A stretch of 64,000 nt of DNA from Flavobacteriaceae bacterium UBA1682 (GTDB lineage: Bacteria > Bacteroidota > Bacteroidia > Flavobacteriales > Flavobacteriaceae), in assembly GCA_002320285.1 (NCBI GenBank), contig DCKE01000023.1, forward strand, positions 54,880-118,879, in the 5' to 3' direction. Positions within the stretch are counted from its first letter, which is position 1. Each line of letters begins with the position of its first letter. Positions 25,577 through 38,400 of the stretch are shown here, one piece after another. Under the pieces are notes generated by a model. The model saw only the letters and a list, made by a program, of their open reading frames with translations. It searched no databases and had not been told where the DNA came from. The translations under genes and the position numbers were made by a program.

Positions 25577-28500
25577 TTATCTATTGATTTGAACCCAACC
25601 CGTTCTGGTTTTTCCCCGGGCTATTACGACATAATAATACGTTCCATCGGGTAATAATTTCCCTGCCTTTTCTTGTCCGTACCACTGGTCAATATAATTT
25701 CCTTGAAACGAATAAACCTCAGCACCATATCGATTATAAATGACTATACTAGAGACCCCATGTACTGCCAGATCAAAGCGATCATTTAATCCATCCCCAT
25801 TAGGTGAAATACCTTTCTGAATCGGACAGTCTCTATAACTAACATTAAAGCTACTTTCGTCGGTACAAAGTCCATCTTCTGAAGCTGCAAATACATAAAT
25901 GGTTTGAGCAATTGGCACCAAACTCCCAGCAGTTAATTCTATCCCCTGACCAGCGGATTGAGTAAAGTACTTATTGTGTACAGGCAGAGGAGCTAACACA
26001 TGCAAAGTACACTCCAATTCCACATCTTCAAAAACCGTCGCACTTACTGGAGCCGTGATACTTACTTTATAAAAGATTTCCTCATAACAACTCGCTCCAT
26101 TATCTTGCAACACATAAATCGTTTGAGTTTCAGACCCGCTCAACACATCACCTGCTTTATAAGAAGCTCCTTTTCCACCTGCTTCGGTATAATAATATTG
26201 ATTGCTTTCCAACTCTGGAAACACATAGCTTTCGCAGACAATTACATCCTCCCTTTGTGATGGAGTTTTACCAATCGAAATTTTAATCGGTAAAACAAAA
26301 ACCTCTGAACAACCCGTTCGTATATCCTCTACTCGCACATACAAATCTGTATTTCCCTGTTCGGCATTGACTTCATAAGTAGTACCTATTGGATTTGTTC
26401 CTGAAGCAGCTTCGTTTTTATCTTTAAAATAGGCGGTTTGATAATGTTTGCTTTCCGTCTTACTAAACATAACGATTTCAGAATCAGATAAGTCAATTAC
26501 AATTGGCTTAAAAGAATACCTGCAAACCTCGATGGTTTGGGGAGCCAATACAGCAGTAGAAATCGCAGGAAAAATTTCAACTTTCACCTGACCTATTACC
26601 TCGCAATTCATCATCGCATATTTCGCTACTACTTTGTAAGTACCGCTTTCCGTCACCTCTAAATCTGGAGCAGCTGCACCTGGAATGAGCACTTCATCCT
26701 TATACCATTGTATTAGTACATCCTCGTCACCTAAGCCCGACTTAATTGTTCTAGAATCACCACCACATAAGGCATTTCCGTTTTCAACCAACAAATCTTC
26801 ACCCAGATCTAAGTTCCCCAGATCAAAACTACCCGCTTTGAAAAATACCGCAGAGGAATGATTGTCATTCGGACAAAAATCCATCACAGCTAATTTGATG
26901 TGGTATTTCCGGCCTGGAACTACCTTAACGGTTTCTGACTGCATTGCCTTGGTCATCCCTACAAAATCAATTGGGGCATCAAATGGGTTATCTTGATGGT
27001 TATCATAATGTTTCCAGTAATATTCTGGATTCATACTGTTACAAGTGATTCCCGATCTTTTCGCATCTCTGATCGTATTTAGAGCGATTGGGGTATTAGT
27101 TCCTTTAATTTTAGCTAGGTTTTGTCCTTCACCTGTGGTGGTATCCACCAACCAAGCCGCGAATAAAGCACCGGTATCGCAATCTGAACCACAACCTTTT
27201 TTATAACTATTTGACGCAAATAAGAAATCAAAGTTAATTTCTTCTTTAATCGGTGTAAAATCAAACTCCAACTGCGTTACTCGCTTGTCGGGAGTTGGTC
27301 CTCCTCCTGCTGCATTGATTGCGTCGTTAATGTCCTTATCTCCGGTCCATCGGTGCGGGTTTTGTCCTCTTGGATTATCTGCTCCGATATGCGGACCCGG
27401 AACATATTTAACTTCATTAGTTGACAATACTATACCGTCATCAAAGGGAAATACAGAACCTCCCTTGTTGAAATAACCCAAAGTGTTTACCGTTTGCGTT
27501 GCAGCACTTCCGTCACCTACTTGATACTTTACATTAGACACCAAGTCGCAATTGGATTTCACCAATACATCTTTGACCAATTGCTCAACCGTGTATTTAT
27601 CCCCACTAGGACTCACTTCTACTGGCGTATAGGTTGAGGTAGTTATACATATATTAAAGATATAATCTGGAGCGGTTTCCGGAGTTCCTATTCGGTAATA
27701 ATATTTTTTACCCGGAACCAAATTCATCAACAAAGTCCGATTATTCTCTAATGAAAATAGAAAACATCCTAAAGAAGCTCTAGTCATAGTCCCGCAAGCA
27801 TCTTCGTATAAAGTTCCCTGTAAAAAAATCGGAACCACGCCTGAAACACTCTTTAGGTCTTTCAAACTCAACATATGTGTTTTTGTTGTAGCCGTAAACT
27901 CAAACCACACATCTTTTATCGTGTTATCCATATAACAATTCGCCAAAGGCGTAACCGACTGAGTGGATCCGATCAAAGAGCCCGAAACAAATTTAACACA
28001 GTCTAAAGTATTGTTTACCGGTACATTTACAGCTCCTACACAATCATCATTAAGTCCAACTTTAGTTGCTGAATAAGCCGGTGTTGACCAATCGCTATGA
28101 GTTTTACCGTCAGTACATTTTGCTCTGACAAAAATAGCATATACCTTTCCTGCAACAAGTCCCGTTATAGTAGCTTTCGGATTTACCGTTACGCTCATTT
28201 TTTGAACTGGAGTTGCCGTTACATCATCTCCGTAATTCATTACCAAAAGTTCCCATTCATTGACACCTCCATTTTGTTGCCAGGCTACATCCATTCCTGT
28301 ACTGGTCTGATTGCTGATCTTTAAATAGTATGGCTCAGGACAAGTTTCTACCTTTTTTATCGTCACATTATCCAAGCTCAATTCGGAATCTCCTGCGGTA
28401 TTGTTGTGCCAAGCGATATTTACAACACCAGGCACTCCTTTAAAGAACTTCACTTCCTCCTTCCAACTAGCGTTATTATAATCTGCAGAACCTACAATTT

Positions 28501-31500
28501 TATGGGTAAATTTATCTAATGCTACACCTTGGTTAGAAAGCGATACATCAAAAGTACACCCCATGATAGCATCGGTTTTATAATGGTATTTCAACACATA
28601 GTCGCTGTTATCCATATCGAGATCGGGAGAAATCACCCAATCATCCGTTCCCAATCCACTTCCAGTAAAATCCAAAGAAACTACAGTCATGGCTTGATTT
28701 CCTTCGTAATAGTAAAATCCGATCGGAGCAAATATATTGATACCGTACTCCTTCATTTCATCGTTGTTAACATCGACAATAGTCCAACAGCTCAATGTTT
28801 CCGAATCAGTATTAAACCCTTCCCAGAAAGGCGCTTTATAGATATCACAAGGAACGCGGAACTCAAAAGGTCCCGACCAAATACTGTAAGTTCCGTCGCC
28901 ACATACCGTTCTCACATAAAACTCATATTCACTATTGGGAATTAGATTTTTACCAGACTGATCCTTAGAAACACTGCCTTCCTTTTTATTCACGGCTGTA
29001 CCTGCTTGTTTTGGCACACCCTGACGTAAATCCTGCACATAATACTCCCAATGGCTACCGCCCATATCGTCGGTCCAATAAATCGTTGATTTTTTTGCAC
29101 TTTGATCTTTAACCCCTAATTCTATCGGCTCCGGACATCCGATTACTTCCTCGACAAAGACATTTTCTATATAGAGATTTTTTGGTCCGTAGCCACCAAC
29201 ATGCCAAGCCAAATTAACTTCACCTACTAAATCTTGGATAAAAACAACTTTCTCCTGGTAGTCCGCAACTTTATAAAACTGATTTTTAAGAATCACCTTG
29301 GTAAAGTCTTTAAGTTCGGTACCCTTATTGGATGCCAAAACCTCAAATTCGCTATTGCCATTTTCTACTTCGGTCTTAAAATGGTATTTAAGGCGGTAGG
29401 TTTTACCCTTGTCAAACTTAATATTCGGACTGATCAACCAATCATCGCTATCCTTCCCCATATTATTGGTTGTGGTGTAATACATCGATTGGTTTCCTTC
29501 ATAATGATCCAATTTTTCGATTCGCCACACATTCCACTGATACCCCAAATAAGTATCGATGGCGTCTCTATTCGCATCTCTCGTAGTCCAACAACCTATG
29601 GCTGGAGAACCGGTATTAAATCCTTCCCAGAAAGGCGTATCAAACACACCACAGTTCGTTCTAAATTGATACGGCCCCATCCAAACACTTTCATTTCCCG
29701 GTCCACAAATGGTCCGTACATAAAACTCGTAGTCTGTATTTGCTTTTAATTTATTACCGTTCTTATCTTGAGTGATACTATGTTCTTTTTGATTGGTCGC
29801 TACCACATTTCCCGTAGGTGGTATTCCTCCAGCTTTCTGAACTACATATTCCCAGTTTTTCCCAAAGTCATCTACCCAAAAGATAGTCGCACTATTAACT
29901 GTTTCGTCTTTAGTATCCAAACCGTATGCCTCAGGGCAACCCGTTAATTCTTCCAAGAAAACATTATCTATGTACAAACTTGTAGCTTTGTTTTCAGTAG
30001 TAACATGCCAAGCAAAATTAAAGTCTCCTGACACACCTTGAATCACTACCACTTCTTCTCTCCAAACATCGTTACTATACCCCTTTCTTACCAATAGCGT
30101 TTTAGTAAATTGCTCCACACCAACACCTTTATTAGACGACTTAACTTCAAAGTCGGTGGTTTTACCCGCTAAAGTTTTATAATGATACCTCAACCTATAG
30201 AATTTGGTTGGATCTAAATTAAACGTTGGAGAGATCAACCAATCGTCGTGTTTACCAGGTATCGCTGCACTGGAGTAATTCATCTTTCCATTACCTTCAA
30301 AATTTCCCACTCCACTTGCTGAAAACCAGCTATCGACCGTAGTCATTAGTTTTGAATTATCCACTTTAATCCAGCAACTAGCCGTTTGGGAATTTGTATT
30401 AAAACCCTCCCAAAACGGGATGCCCGATGGCACACATAGCGTTCGAAAGGAAATAGGTCCAATCCAAAAACTGGCTTTGCCCAATCCACAAGACGCTCTA
30501 ACAAAAAAATCGTAATTCGAATTTGGCTGTAAGTTCGTCCCACCTACACCCGTTATTTTATTGACCGTTAGACTCGTAGTTTTTATAAGGTTTCCACTAC
30601 TAACGGGTAGCCCTCCGCCAGAGGGCTGAACCACATATTCCCAGTTCGAATTATTAGAATCTAACCAAGTAAGCTTCGCACTATCCACCCCCAGATCACT
30701 AACAACCACCTTCTCTTCTGGAGCGATACAACTTATTTCCTCTACGGTAATGAAATCAATCTGCACATTGGCGGCACCCTTAGCAACAACATGCCATGCA
30801 ATATGAACATCAGCCGTAATATTCTTTACATACAACACTTTCTTTACATAAGTCGCTGTATTACGCCTAGTACTGGCCTCCAATACTGTGCTAAAATCAG
30901 ACGGTTCAGTTCCTGTAGTCGAAAGTACCACTTCAAAATCATTGCTATTCAAACCATCGGTTTTATAATAGTAGGTAACTGCATAAAGGCCACCATTGAA
31001 TTGCAGTTTGGGTGAAATCAACCAATCATCTGCAACAGCCGTTGGCGCTTTACTGACAAAAAACAAAGCGCGATCTCCTTCATACTGACCACCACCACGA
31101 CGAGTCCAACTATTAACGCCATCCGTTGTTTTATTCCTATTGGCATCCAAAAGCCTCCAACAATTAAATGTCGTCGAGTCGCTATTGAATCGCTCGGTAA
31201 ACGGCAAAGGCACAGCAACACATTGTGCTGTAAAGCTATACGGACCTACCCATTCGCCATATTGTCCATTGGCACATTTGGCACGTACATAGAACTCATA
31301 CGATTGTCCAGCCACTAAATTTATATTATTGTGATCCTTAGTAACCACCACTTCTGAATTCGTGGTCGCAGTTCCCGCACTTACTACACCATTTCCAGCT
31401 GCGGTGTCAATATAATATTCCCAAGTTGTATTTAACTTGTCATTCCAAAAAATAGTCACCTGATTATTCTTTATCAATTTCACCCCCAAGTCCATAGGTT

Positions 31501-32188
31501 CAACACAGGCCACTTCTTCCACAATGACATTATCCAAATATTGTATCGCAGTCACGGAAGGAGCAAGCCCCGCAGTTAATTTCCACCCCAAATTAACATC
31601 CCCTCCCAAATTAGTTATATAAGCGGTTTCCAGTTCCCAATTATCATTGTTATAAACGCGTTTAGACACGATAACTTTAGTGAAATTAACCGTCGCTAAT
31701 CCATTATTTGAAGCCAGAACTTCAATTTCACTCTCATTAAATGCGGAGGTTTTATGAGCATATGTTAATTTATAAGTTTTGGTTTTATCCATTTTAAGTG
31801 TAGGAGAAATTAACCAATCTTTGCTTTTACGTGCTCCACGTATATAAATTTCGCGATCTCCTTCAAAGGGTAAATAGGGATCTAATGTCCAAAAATTCAA
31901 ATCTTTATCTTCGTCTACTATAGTCCAACAAGCAAACGTAGTTGAGTCACTATTAAATCCTTCTGCAAAAGGAATGGTTTGTGAATTACACAGTAACTCT
32001 TTCCAAGCCCGCCGCATACTGAAATCAAAATAAGGTTGTATATCTAATTCTGGAGCATACGATTGCTGCTGCCAACTAAAACTAAGTTCTACTTCTATTG
32101 TTTTTTCTTTTTTCGCATAAACTAAACTGTTAAAAAAGACAAAAAACACAATCAAAGATGTAGAAAAAAACAAACCGTTTTTTTTCAT
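25577..32188 (-). CDS. Giant T9SS type B cargo adhesin, 2203 aa (array member 4)
   Basis: Signal peptide (to VYA), motif FSWQQQSYAPELDIQPYF, five J+Fn3 units (about 68-1365) without the extra N-terminal domain, PPC-like domain, choice-of-anchor-L of the FASNSY/LFAAWL allele, Ig-like segment, three Cys modules, and CHU_C ending GWVQINR. The units are the most diverged among the five-unit members: CWRLLDANRN, CWIKVDNSKL and CWTTRDANRD replace the usual CWTIVDxNxD, and the first unit has IYIRG where others have MYFYG. The start codon is followed by an A8 run. It has its own promoter box and a strong terminator. Role is inferred as for the other members; this copy could be drifting in ligand or metal binding. 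Confidence 0.93.
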   Translation of the reverse strand: MKKNGLFFSTSLIVFFVFFNSLVYAKKEKTIEVELSFSWQQQSYAPELDIQPYFDFSMRRAWKELLCNSQTIPFAEGFNSDSTTFACWTIVDEDKDLNFWTLDPYLPFEGDREIYIRGARKSKDWLISPTLKMDKTKTYKLTYAHKTSAFNESEIEVLASNNGLATVNFTKVIVSKRVYNNDNWELETAYITNLGGDVNLGWKLTAGLAPSVTAIQYLDNVIVEEVACVEPMDLGVKLIKNNQVTIFWNDKLNTTWEYYIDTAAGNGVVSAGTATTNSEVVVTKDHNNINLVAGQSYEFYVRAKCANGQYGEWVGPYSFTAQCVAVPLPFTERFNSDSTTFNCWRLLDANRNKTTDGVNSWTRRGGGQYEGDRALFFVSKAPTAVADDWLISPKLQFNGGLYAVTYYYKTDGLNSNDFEVVLSTTGTEPSDFSTVLEASTRRNTATYVKKVLYVKNITADVHIAWHVVAKGAANVQIDFITVEEISCIAPEEKVVVSDLGVDSAKLTWLDSNNSNWEYVVQPSGGGLPVSSGNLIKTTSLTVNKITGVGGTNLQPNSNYDFFVRASCGLGKASFWIGPISFRTLCVPSGIPFWEGFNTNSQTASCWIKVDNSKLMTTVDSWFSASGVGNFEGNGKMNYSSAAIPGKHDDWLISPTFNLDPTKFYRLRYHYKTLAGKTTDFEVKSSNKGVGVEQFTKTLLVRKGYSNDVWREEVVVIQGVSGDFNFAWHVTTENKATSLYIDNVFLEELTGCPEAYGLDTKDETVNSATIFWVDDFGKNWEYVVQKAGGIPPTGNVVATNQKEHSITQDKNGNKLKANTDYEFYVRTICGPGNESVWMGPYQFRTNCGVFDTPFWEGFNTGSPAIGCWTTRDANRDAIDTYLGYQWNVWRIEKLDHYEGNQSMYYTTTNNMGKDSDDWLISPNIKFDKGKTYRLKYHFKTEVENGNSEFEVLASNKGTELKDFTKVILKNQFYKVADYQEKVVFIQDLVGEVNLAWHVGGYGPKNLYIENVFVEEVIGCPEPIELGVKDQSAKKSTIYWTDDMGGSHWEYYVQDLRQGVPKQAGTAVNKKEGSVSKDQSGKNLIPNSEYEFYVRTVCGDGTYSIWSGPFEFRVPCDIYKAPFWEGFNTDSETLSCWTIVDVNNDEMKEYGINIFAPIGFYYYEGNQAMTVVSLDFTGSGLGTDDWVISPDLDMDNSDYVLKYHYKTDAIMGCTFDVSLSNQGVALDKFTHKIVGSADYNNASWKEEVKFFKGVPGVVNIAWHNNTAGDSELSLDNVTIKKVETCPEPYYLKISNQTSTGMDVAWQQNGGVNEWELLVMNYGDDVTATPVQKMSVTVNPKATITGLVAGKVYAIFVRAKCTDGKTHSDWSTPAYSATKVGLNDDCVGAVNVPVNNTLDCVKFVSGSLIGSTQSVTPLANCYMDNTIKDVWFEFTATTKTHMLSLKDLKSVSGVVPIFLQGTLYEDACGTMTRASLGCFLFSLENNRTLLMNLVPGKKYYYRIGTPETAPDYIFNICITTSTYTPVEVSPSGDKYTVEQLVKDVLVKSNCDLVSNVKYQVGDGSAATQTVNTLGYFNKGGSVFPFDDGIVLSTNEVKYVPGPHIGADNPRGQNPHRWTGDKDINDAINAAGGGPTPDKRVTQLEFDFTPIKEEINFDFLFASNSYKKGCGSDCDTGALFAAWLVDTTTGEGQNLAKIKGTNTPIALNTIRDAKRSGITCNSMNPEYYWKHYDNHQDNPFDAPIDFVGMTKAMQSETVKVVPGRKYHIKLAVMDFCPNDNHSSAVFFKAGSFDLGNLDLGEDLLVENGNALCGGDSRTIKSGLGDEDVLIQWYKDEVLIPGAAAPDLEVTESGTYKVVAKYAMMNCEVIGQVKVEIFPAISTAVLAPQTIEVCRYSFKPIVIDLSDSEIVMFSKTESKHYQTAYFKDKNEAASGTNPIGTTYEVNAEQGNTDLYVRVEDIRTGCSEVFVLPIKISIGKTPSQREDVIVCESYVFPELESNQYYYTEAGGKGASYKAGDVLSGSETQTIYVLQDNGASCYEEIFYKVSITAPVSATVFEDVELECTLHVLAPLPVHNKYFTQSAGQGIELTAGSLVPIAQTIYVFAASEDGLCTDESSFNVSYRDCPIQKGISPNGDGLNDRFDLAVHGVSSIVIYNRYGAEVYSFQGNYIDQWYGQEKAGKLLPDGTYYYVVIARGKTRTGWVQINR

Positions 32189-32217
32189 TTCTAATAATTT
32201 ACTTGGTTAATCAATAA

Positions 32218-32225
32218 CAAATATA
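32218..32225 (-). promoter_or_regulatory. Putative -7 box of adhesin 4
   Basis: TATATTTG on the minus strand, 30 bases before the ATG, followed by the shared leader TGATTAACCAAGTAAATTAT. No clear -33 element was seen. Confidence 0.55.
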
Positions 32226-32342
32226 TCATTATATTGATTAAAACAGAATATTTAAGCTATTTATTCGAACAAATATTTAAATCGATATGCTAAAATAAAC
32301 TTAAAATTAAAGTTTTCATCCCGCCGATTTTAACAACTGCAG

Positions 32343-32380
32343 TGCAAAAAACAAGGCTGTCTGAATCAGACAGCCTTGTT
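32343..32380 (-). terminator. Terminator of adhesin 5
   Basis: A perfect 14-bp stem (AACAAGGCTGTCTG at 32350-32363 with CAGACAGCCTTGTT at 32367-32380) and a 3-base loop make this the strongest terminator in the window. It lies 92 bases past the stop codon at 32472. Confidence 0.9.
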
Positions 32381-32471
32381 AGCTCTTTACAATACAATTG
32401 ATGTACCTAATTTTGTTTAATTGTATCGGAGCAAGACGCCCTATACAATCTAGGATGATTTATAATTTATC

Positions 32472-35400
32472 CTATCTATTAATTTGAACCCAACCCGTTC
32501 TTATTTTACCGTGTGCAACAACCACATAGTAGTAGGTGCCATCGGGGAGTTGTTTACCCGCTTTATTCTGTCCGTACCACTGATCGGTATAGGCTCCTGA
32601 AAAAGTATAGACCTCAGAACCGTATCGATTATAAATAACCATACTCGATACTCCGTGTTTGGACAAATCAAATCGATCGTTTTTACCATCCCCATTAGGC
32701 GAAATACCTTTTGGGATTGGACAATCGCGATACGTAACTTGAAAACTACTTTCATCTATACAGATTCCATCATCGGATACGGCATAAACATAAATCGTCT
32801 GCGAATACAATACTTCGGTACCTGCTGTCAATTCACGTCCCTGACCACTTGGTTCACTATAGTAATGATTCAACGAGGAAAGCGGTTTTAACTGATACAC
32901 TTCACATTCCAACTCTACATCGTCAAACAGGTCTGCAGTTACGGCTTCCGTAATTGTAATATGATAACTAATTTCCTCATAACAACCGCTTCCATTGTCT
33001 TGCAACACGTAGATTTTATGCAGTCCTACTTCACTTAATTCATCACCCTCCTGATAGGAATCTCCAGTTGCTGCTTTTCCCGTATAATAAAACTGATTTG
33101 GCGCTAGAGCAGGGAAAGAATAAGTAGCACAAATGCGAATATCCTCCCTTGTATCAGGCATTTCACCTGCGCCAAGATTAAGCTCCCACTCAAAAATCTC
33201 CAAACAACCGGTCCTCATATCCTCGACAACTACATACTTTCTTTGATTTCCCTGGGTTAAATCAAAATTATATTCCTCGGGCTTAGGGATCGCCTGAACG
33301 GCCAATTCCGCATCTTCCCTGGTATGATAATATTTAAAAGCATAAACGTCTTTATTGGCTACTTTAGACAGCATCTGTCGTTGTACAGCAGTCAGATCAA
33401 GTATCATAGTACCTAGTACATATCGGCAAAGTGATAATTCGGAAGGTTTTTCGACCACTGCTGAAATGGCTGGATAAATCTCTACTTCTACACGACCACT
33501 GCCCTCGCAATTCAAAGTATGATATTTTACTACAACAGTATATATACCGCTTTGCTCCACTTCAAAATCAGGCTCGACGGCATCCGGTATAAGTACGTCG
33601 TCTTTATACCAACTTATTGAAATATCGTCGTTAGTAATGACTCCAGTTTTGATAATCTTAGATTCACCGCGACAAAGCGCGTTACCGGTTTCTACCAATA
33701 AATTAGGCCCTAAGTCCACTTTCCCCAGGTCAAAACTACCTCCTTTTAGAAATACAGCCGAATTATACCGGGAATCTATATAGTCTGCTATCGCCAATTT
33801 GATGCGGTATTTTTTTCCATATTCCACTGCCGAGATAGCTGTCATGGGCACGGTATAACCAAAGTAGTTTATGGGATTATTTTTATGCGGTTCTCCTAAT
33901 GTACCATAGAAGGTATCAAAATATTCTTCATTTTGGCTTTCACATCGCCCAGGCAAGTATTTACTATTTCGAATTGTAGTAACCGATACAGGAATATCCG
34001 TTCCTGGAACTACAGCCAAATTCGTCATCACATCGGTTTCTAAATCGGTCAGAAAAAAAGCAAAGACATCTGTATATCCGCATTGGAAAGTCCCATATTC
34101 ATTCGATGCAAAAACAAAATCAAATTTAATGGTATCGGTAACGGGTATGAAATCAAACTCGATCACGGAGGCGTTATAATTGCGATCCGTTCGTCCGTTT
34201 TGGCTTAGTAATTCCTGTAAATCGTCATCCCCCAACCAAGCGTCGTTACCATCAGATTGATCTTGATCACTTGGCCCTGCAGCAGTTTCAACCCCATTAG
34301 TAGCTAATATGATTCCGTTTTCAAAAGGAAAAATTGAGCGGTTAGCTTCGAAATAACCAAGGCCGTTGGGATTATTGAAATGGGTTCCGGTGCGGTAACT
34401 AATATTAGAAACCAAGTCACAATCCGTTTTCACCAGCACTTCTTTAACCAACTGCTCTACGGTATAAAGATTGCCCGAGGCATCAACTTTTATAAAGTGA
34501 GGGGTGCTGATACAGGCTTTTACCAGAAAATCATCCGCTACACTTATGTTAATTGCAAATCGCAGATAATACTTTTGACCAATGATTAGGTTTTCGATCA
34601 TACTATAATCACCATCTCCCCAGATAGAATAACATTCCAATGCCTGATCATGTATCAGCGAACAATCCTGATCATAAACTGCGACAGAAATGTAAGGAAA
34701 GTGGCTATCAGACAAACTAAAGAAATCACTTAAAGTTAAAACATGAGTGTTATGAATAGCCGTAAATGTTGCCCAAACATCTTTTCTCAATTCGTTAGTA
34801 AATTCACAATCCGGTTCCGGTTTATTCGACAAATCAGCTCCAAAGAAAGAGAGCATCACGAATTGATCACAAGACTGATCTGTATTCACTGAAATACGGA
34901 CTGCACCATCACAATTATTACTGCCTCCAATGCGCGTTGCTCCGTGAACTACTGTCGACCAATCGCTGTAGGAGTTGCCATCGATACACTTAGCCCGCAC
35001 ATAGATTTTATATAACTTAGCAGAATCCAAACCTGTAATGGTGGTTTGCGGTAGTCCAGTGACCGTTTTTGTCGTTACCGGAATTGCTGATTCATCTTGA
35101 TCATAATTCACTACAATAATTTCCCATTCGGCTACAGTACCCATTTGACTCCAACTCACATCGATTGCTGTAGGTGTAGCATTGATTACCTTTACATAAT
35201 AGGGTTCTGGACAGGTTTCGATTTTCTTCAAAAACACATTGTCGAGATTTACACCTGAAGAACCTATGGAGTTCATATGCCACGCTAAATTGATCGTAGC
35301 ATTGACCCCATTAAAAAACACCACACGTTCTTGCCACGATTGATTGGTATAATAATGTTCTAAGGGCACTATAACCCGATCAAACAAATCCAAATCTGAT

Positions 35401-38400
35401 CCCGGAGTCGAGGACAGCAACACTTCAAAGCGTCCACCATAGTTGCTCATGGTACTGTAGTGGTATTTTAAAACGTATTGACTATTATCCATCACTATAT
35501 TCGGTGAAATCAACCACGAATTGGATTGATTTTGTCCAATCCAGTCCCAAATCGACACACTCATTGCCCTGTTACCTTCATAAAACTCATAAGGATTAAG
35601 GCTCCATAAAAGCGGTGAGGAATAGCCCCCATCGTCATAGTTCGCATCGACCATGGTCCAACACCGTGCCGTTTTGGTGTCTGTATTGAATCCATCCCAA
35701 AATGGGGTTTGATACCGATCGCATAGGGTCTGAAATTTGTAGGGACCCGCCCAAATACTATGGGGACCTGCAATACAAACCGTACGGACATAGAACTCAT
35801 AATCCGTATTAGGTTGCAAACTTTTTCCACTGTGATCAACAGTAATATCATTTTGTTTTAATGCCGTTATTGTACCATTGGTTAGCGGTATTCCCAGACC
35901 CTCTTCTTGAACGAAATACTCCCAGCTCGTCGCATTAAATGCGTCGCTCCACAATAGGGTAGCCTTTTTGGATTCGATATTGTCCACATCCAATTCTAAC
36001 GGTTCGGGACAACCGATAACTTCCTCAACAAACACATTATCAATATAAACAACCTTGGATTCCTCTCCATGAACACGCCAAGCGATATTAACCTCACCAC
36101 TGCTATTGGTTATAAAAATCTTTTTTTCGGTATAGTTGAATGAAATATACTCTCCATCTAATATTTTTTTGGTGAAATCAGCGGGTTCAATACCCGAATT
36201 AGAGATTAATACTTCATAAGCCGCATCCTCGTATTCCTCAGGAACTCTAAAATGGTATTTTAAACGGTATATTTTGTTGTTATCGAAACGTATTCTCGGA
36301 GAAATCAACCAGGCATCGCTGTCGTCATCGTAGTAGCTCCTATAAAAATACATCGCATGACTTCCCTCATAGGTTACTTGATCAACCTGATTCCAAGTAT
36401 TGGATGTCAACGGTAAGCCCATGGTCAGTTTTGTTACCTCACCCTCACTATCTCTTATAGTCCAGCAATTAATCGTTGTTGAATTCCCATTAAATCCTTC
36501 CCAATAAGGCGTTGCAAAGGCATCACAGTCCGTTCTAAACACAAACGGTCCCGACCATACACTGTATGCTCCATTACCACAAACCGTTCGTACATAAAAT
36601 TCATATTGAGCATTGGCCAGAAGAGCAGCAGCACTTTGATCTGTTGATATCGTATTCTCTTTTTTGTTGGTCAAAGTACCGTTAGTCGTTGGGGTAGCTC
36701 CTCCTTTTTTCTGTACGAAATATTCCCAATTGGAGCCAAAAGCATCATCCCAATAAATCGTTACAGCATTTTTGAGTTCGTCCTTAGCTCCTAAATCAAG
36801 AGGTTCGGGACAACCAATTACTTCCTCAAAAAACACATTGTCCAAGGACAAATAGGCATTACCTCCATCTGAATTAACTTGCCAAGCGAGATTCACGGAT
36901 CCCCCAGTATTTCCTACAAATGCCAGATCTTGTACCCAGTTGTCGGTTTTATCTCCTTGTTTATCGATTAAAATAGTCGTGAATTTATCTATGTCAACAC
37001 CAGTAGTAGACAACAAAACCTTAAAATCATTTTGTCCATAGTTTGACGTTTTGTAATGGTATTTCAATCTATAAAACTTATTAACATCTAGAATAAATGT
37101 CGGTGATATCAACCAATCGTCGTGTTGTGTTGCCGAATAAGATCCATAAAAATGCATATATTGATCGCCTTGAAACGGTTCAAATGTTTCTACACGCCAC
37201 ATATTAGTAGTCTGCCAGCCACTATCATCACCGTCTTGGTTATTATCGACAATGGCCCAACAGTCCAAGGTTGAAGAATTCCTATTAAAGCCTTCCCAGA
37301 ATGGCAAAACTACTGCAGCACATTGGGTTTTAAAAGCAATTGGTCCTATCCACAAGCTGTTTTTACCCGGACCGCAACTCGAACGCACGTAAAATTCATA
37401 CCAAGTGTTGGGTTGTAGGTTTGCTCCTCCAACTCCATTGGTACGCGTAACAACAACTGACTTCTGGGAAGACAAGGACCCACTAGATACCGGTGGTCCG
37501 CCAGCTCCTTGAGGTTGCACATAATATTCCCAGGACGAATTAGTATTATCGGACCAAGATAAGGTTGCTGTATTGATGCCCAACTGCTCAATAAGCACAG
37601 AGTAATTATCCGGAGCAATACAGTCCACTCGTTCTATAGTGACCCAATCGATATACAAATCCGAAGCACCACTACCTACAACATGCCAGGCTAATTTGAC
37701 ATCTGCAACTACACCTTGAACATAGACGGTTTTCTTTAAATAACCCGCATTGGTATACTTCTCGGTAGCCGATAATACAGTAGTAAAATCGCTTAAATTA
37801 AACTGATCCTCTGCCAATAACAGTTCAAATTCGCTATCGTTATAATTTGATGTCTTGTAATAATATGAAATGGAATATATAGCTCCTGTCATCTTAATCG
37901 TTGGAGAAATTAACCAATCATCGTGATCACCGCTGGTTGCTCCGGCATAAAAGCGCGCCACTCCATTACCTTCATACTGTCCAGAATCTTTGATTGCCCA
38001 TCTGTTATTGCCCCAACTCGTACCGTCGTCATTGTGATCTAACAGCACCCAACAATCCAATGTAGTTGACGCGCTATTAAAGCCCTCTTGTAGGGGTAAA
38101 TTGACCGGATTACAAGCGGTTCTAAAATAAAATGGTCCAATCCATTCTCCGAAATTACCGGATGCACACAGAGCGCGTACATAATATACATAATTGGTAG
38201 CTGCCGTTAAAGGATCGTTTTTATAATCTTGAGATACCACCACTTCATTGGTCGTTGTAGTCACTCCTGAAATCATCGGTGCTACTTCATCGACACCTTG
38301 AATGCGATATTGCCAAGAAGAGTTGGTAACATCATGCCAATTCAAAGTGACCTGACTCGCTTTGATATTGGTTGCGCTCATACCCTGTGGTTCAATACAT

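Noticed and set aside
32381..32471. Possible second PorP/SprF remnant behind adhesin 5 (GATTGTAT resembles the remnant at 10870-10925)
   Set aside because: Only about ten bases match, the rest does not align in frame, and no KRVxSSxRYF-like peptide can be read.
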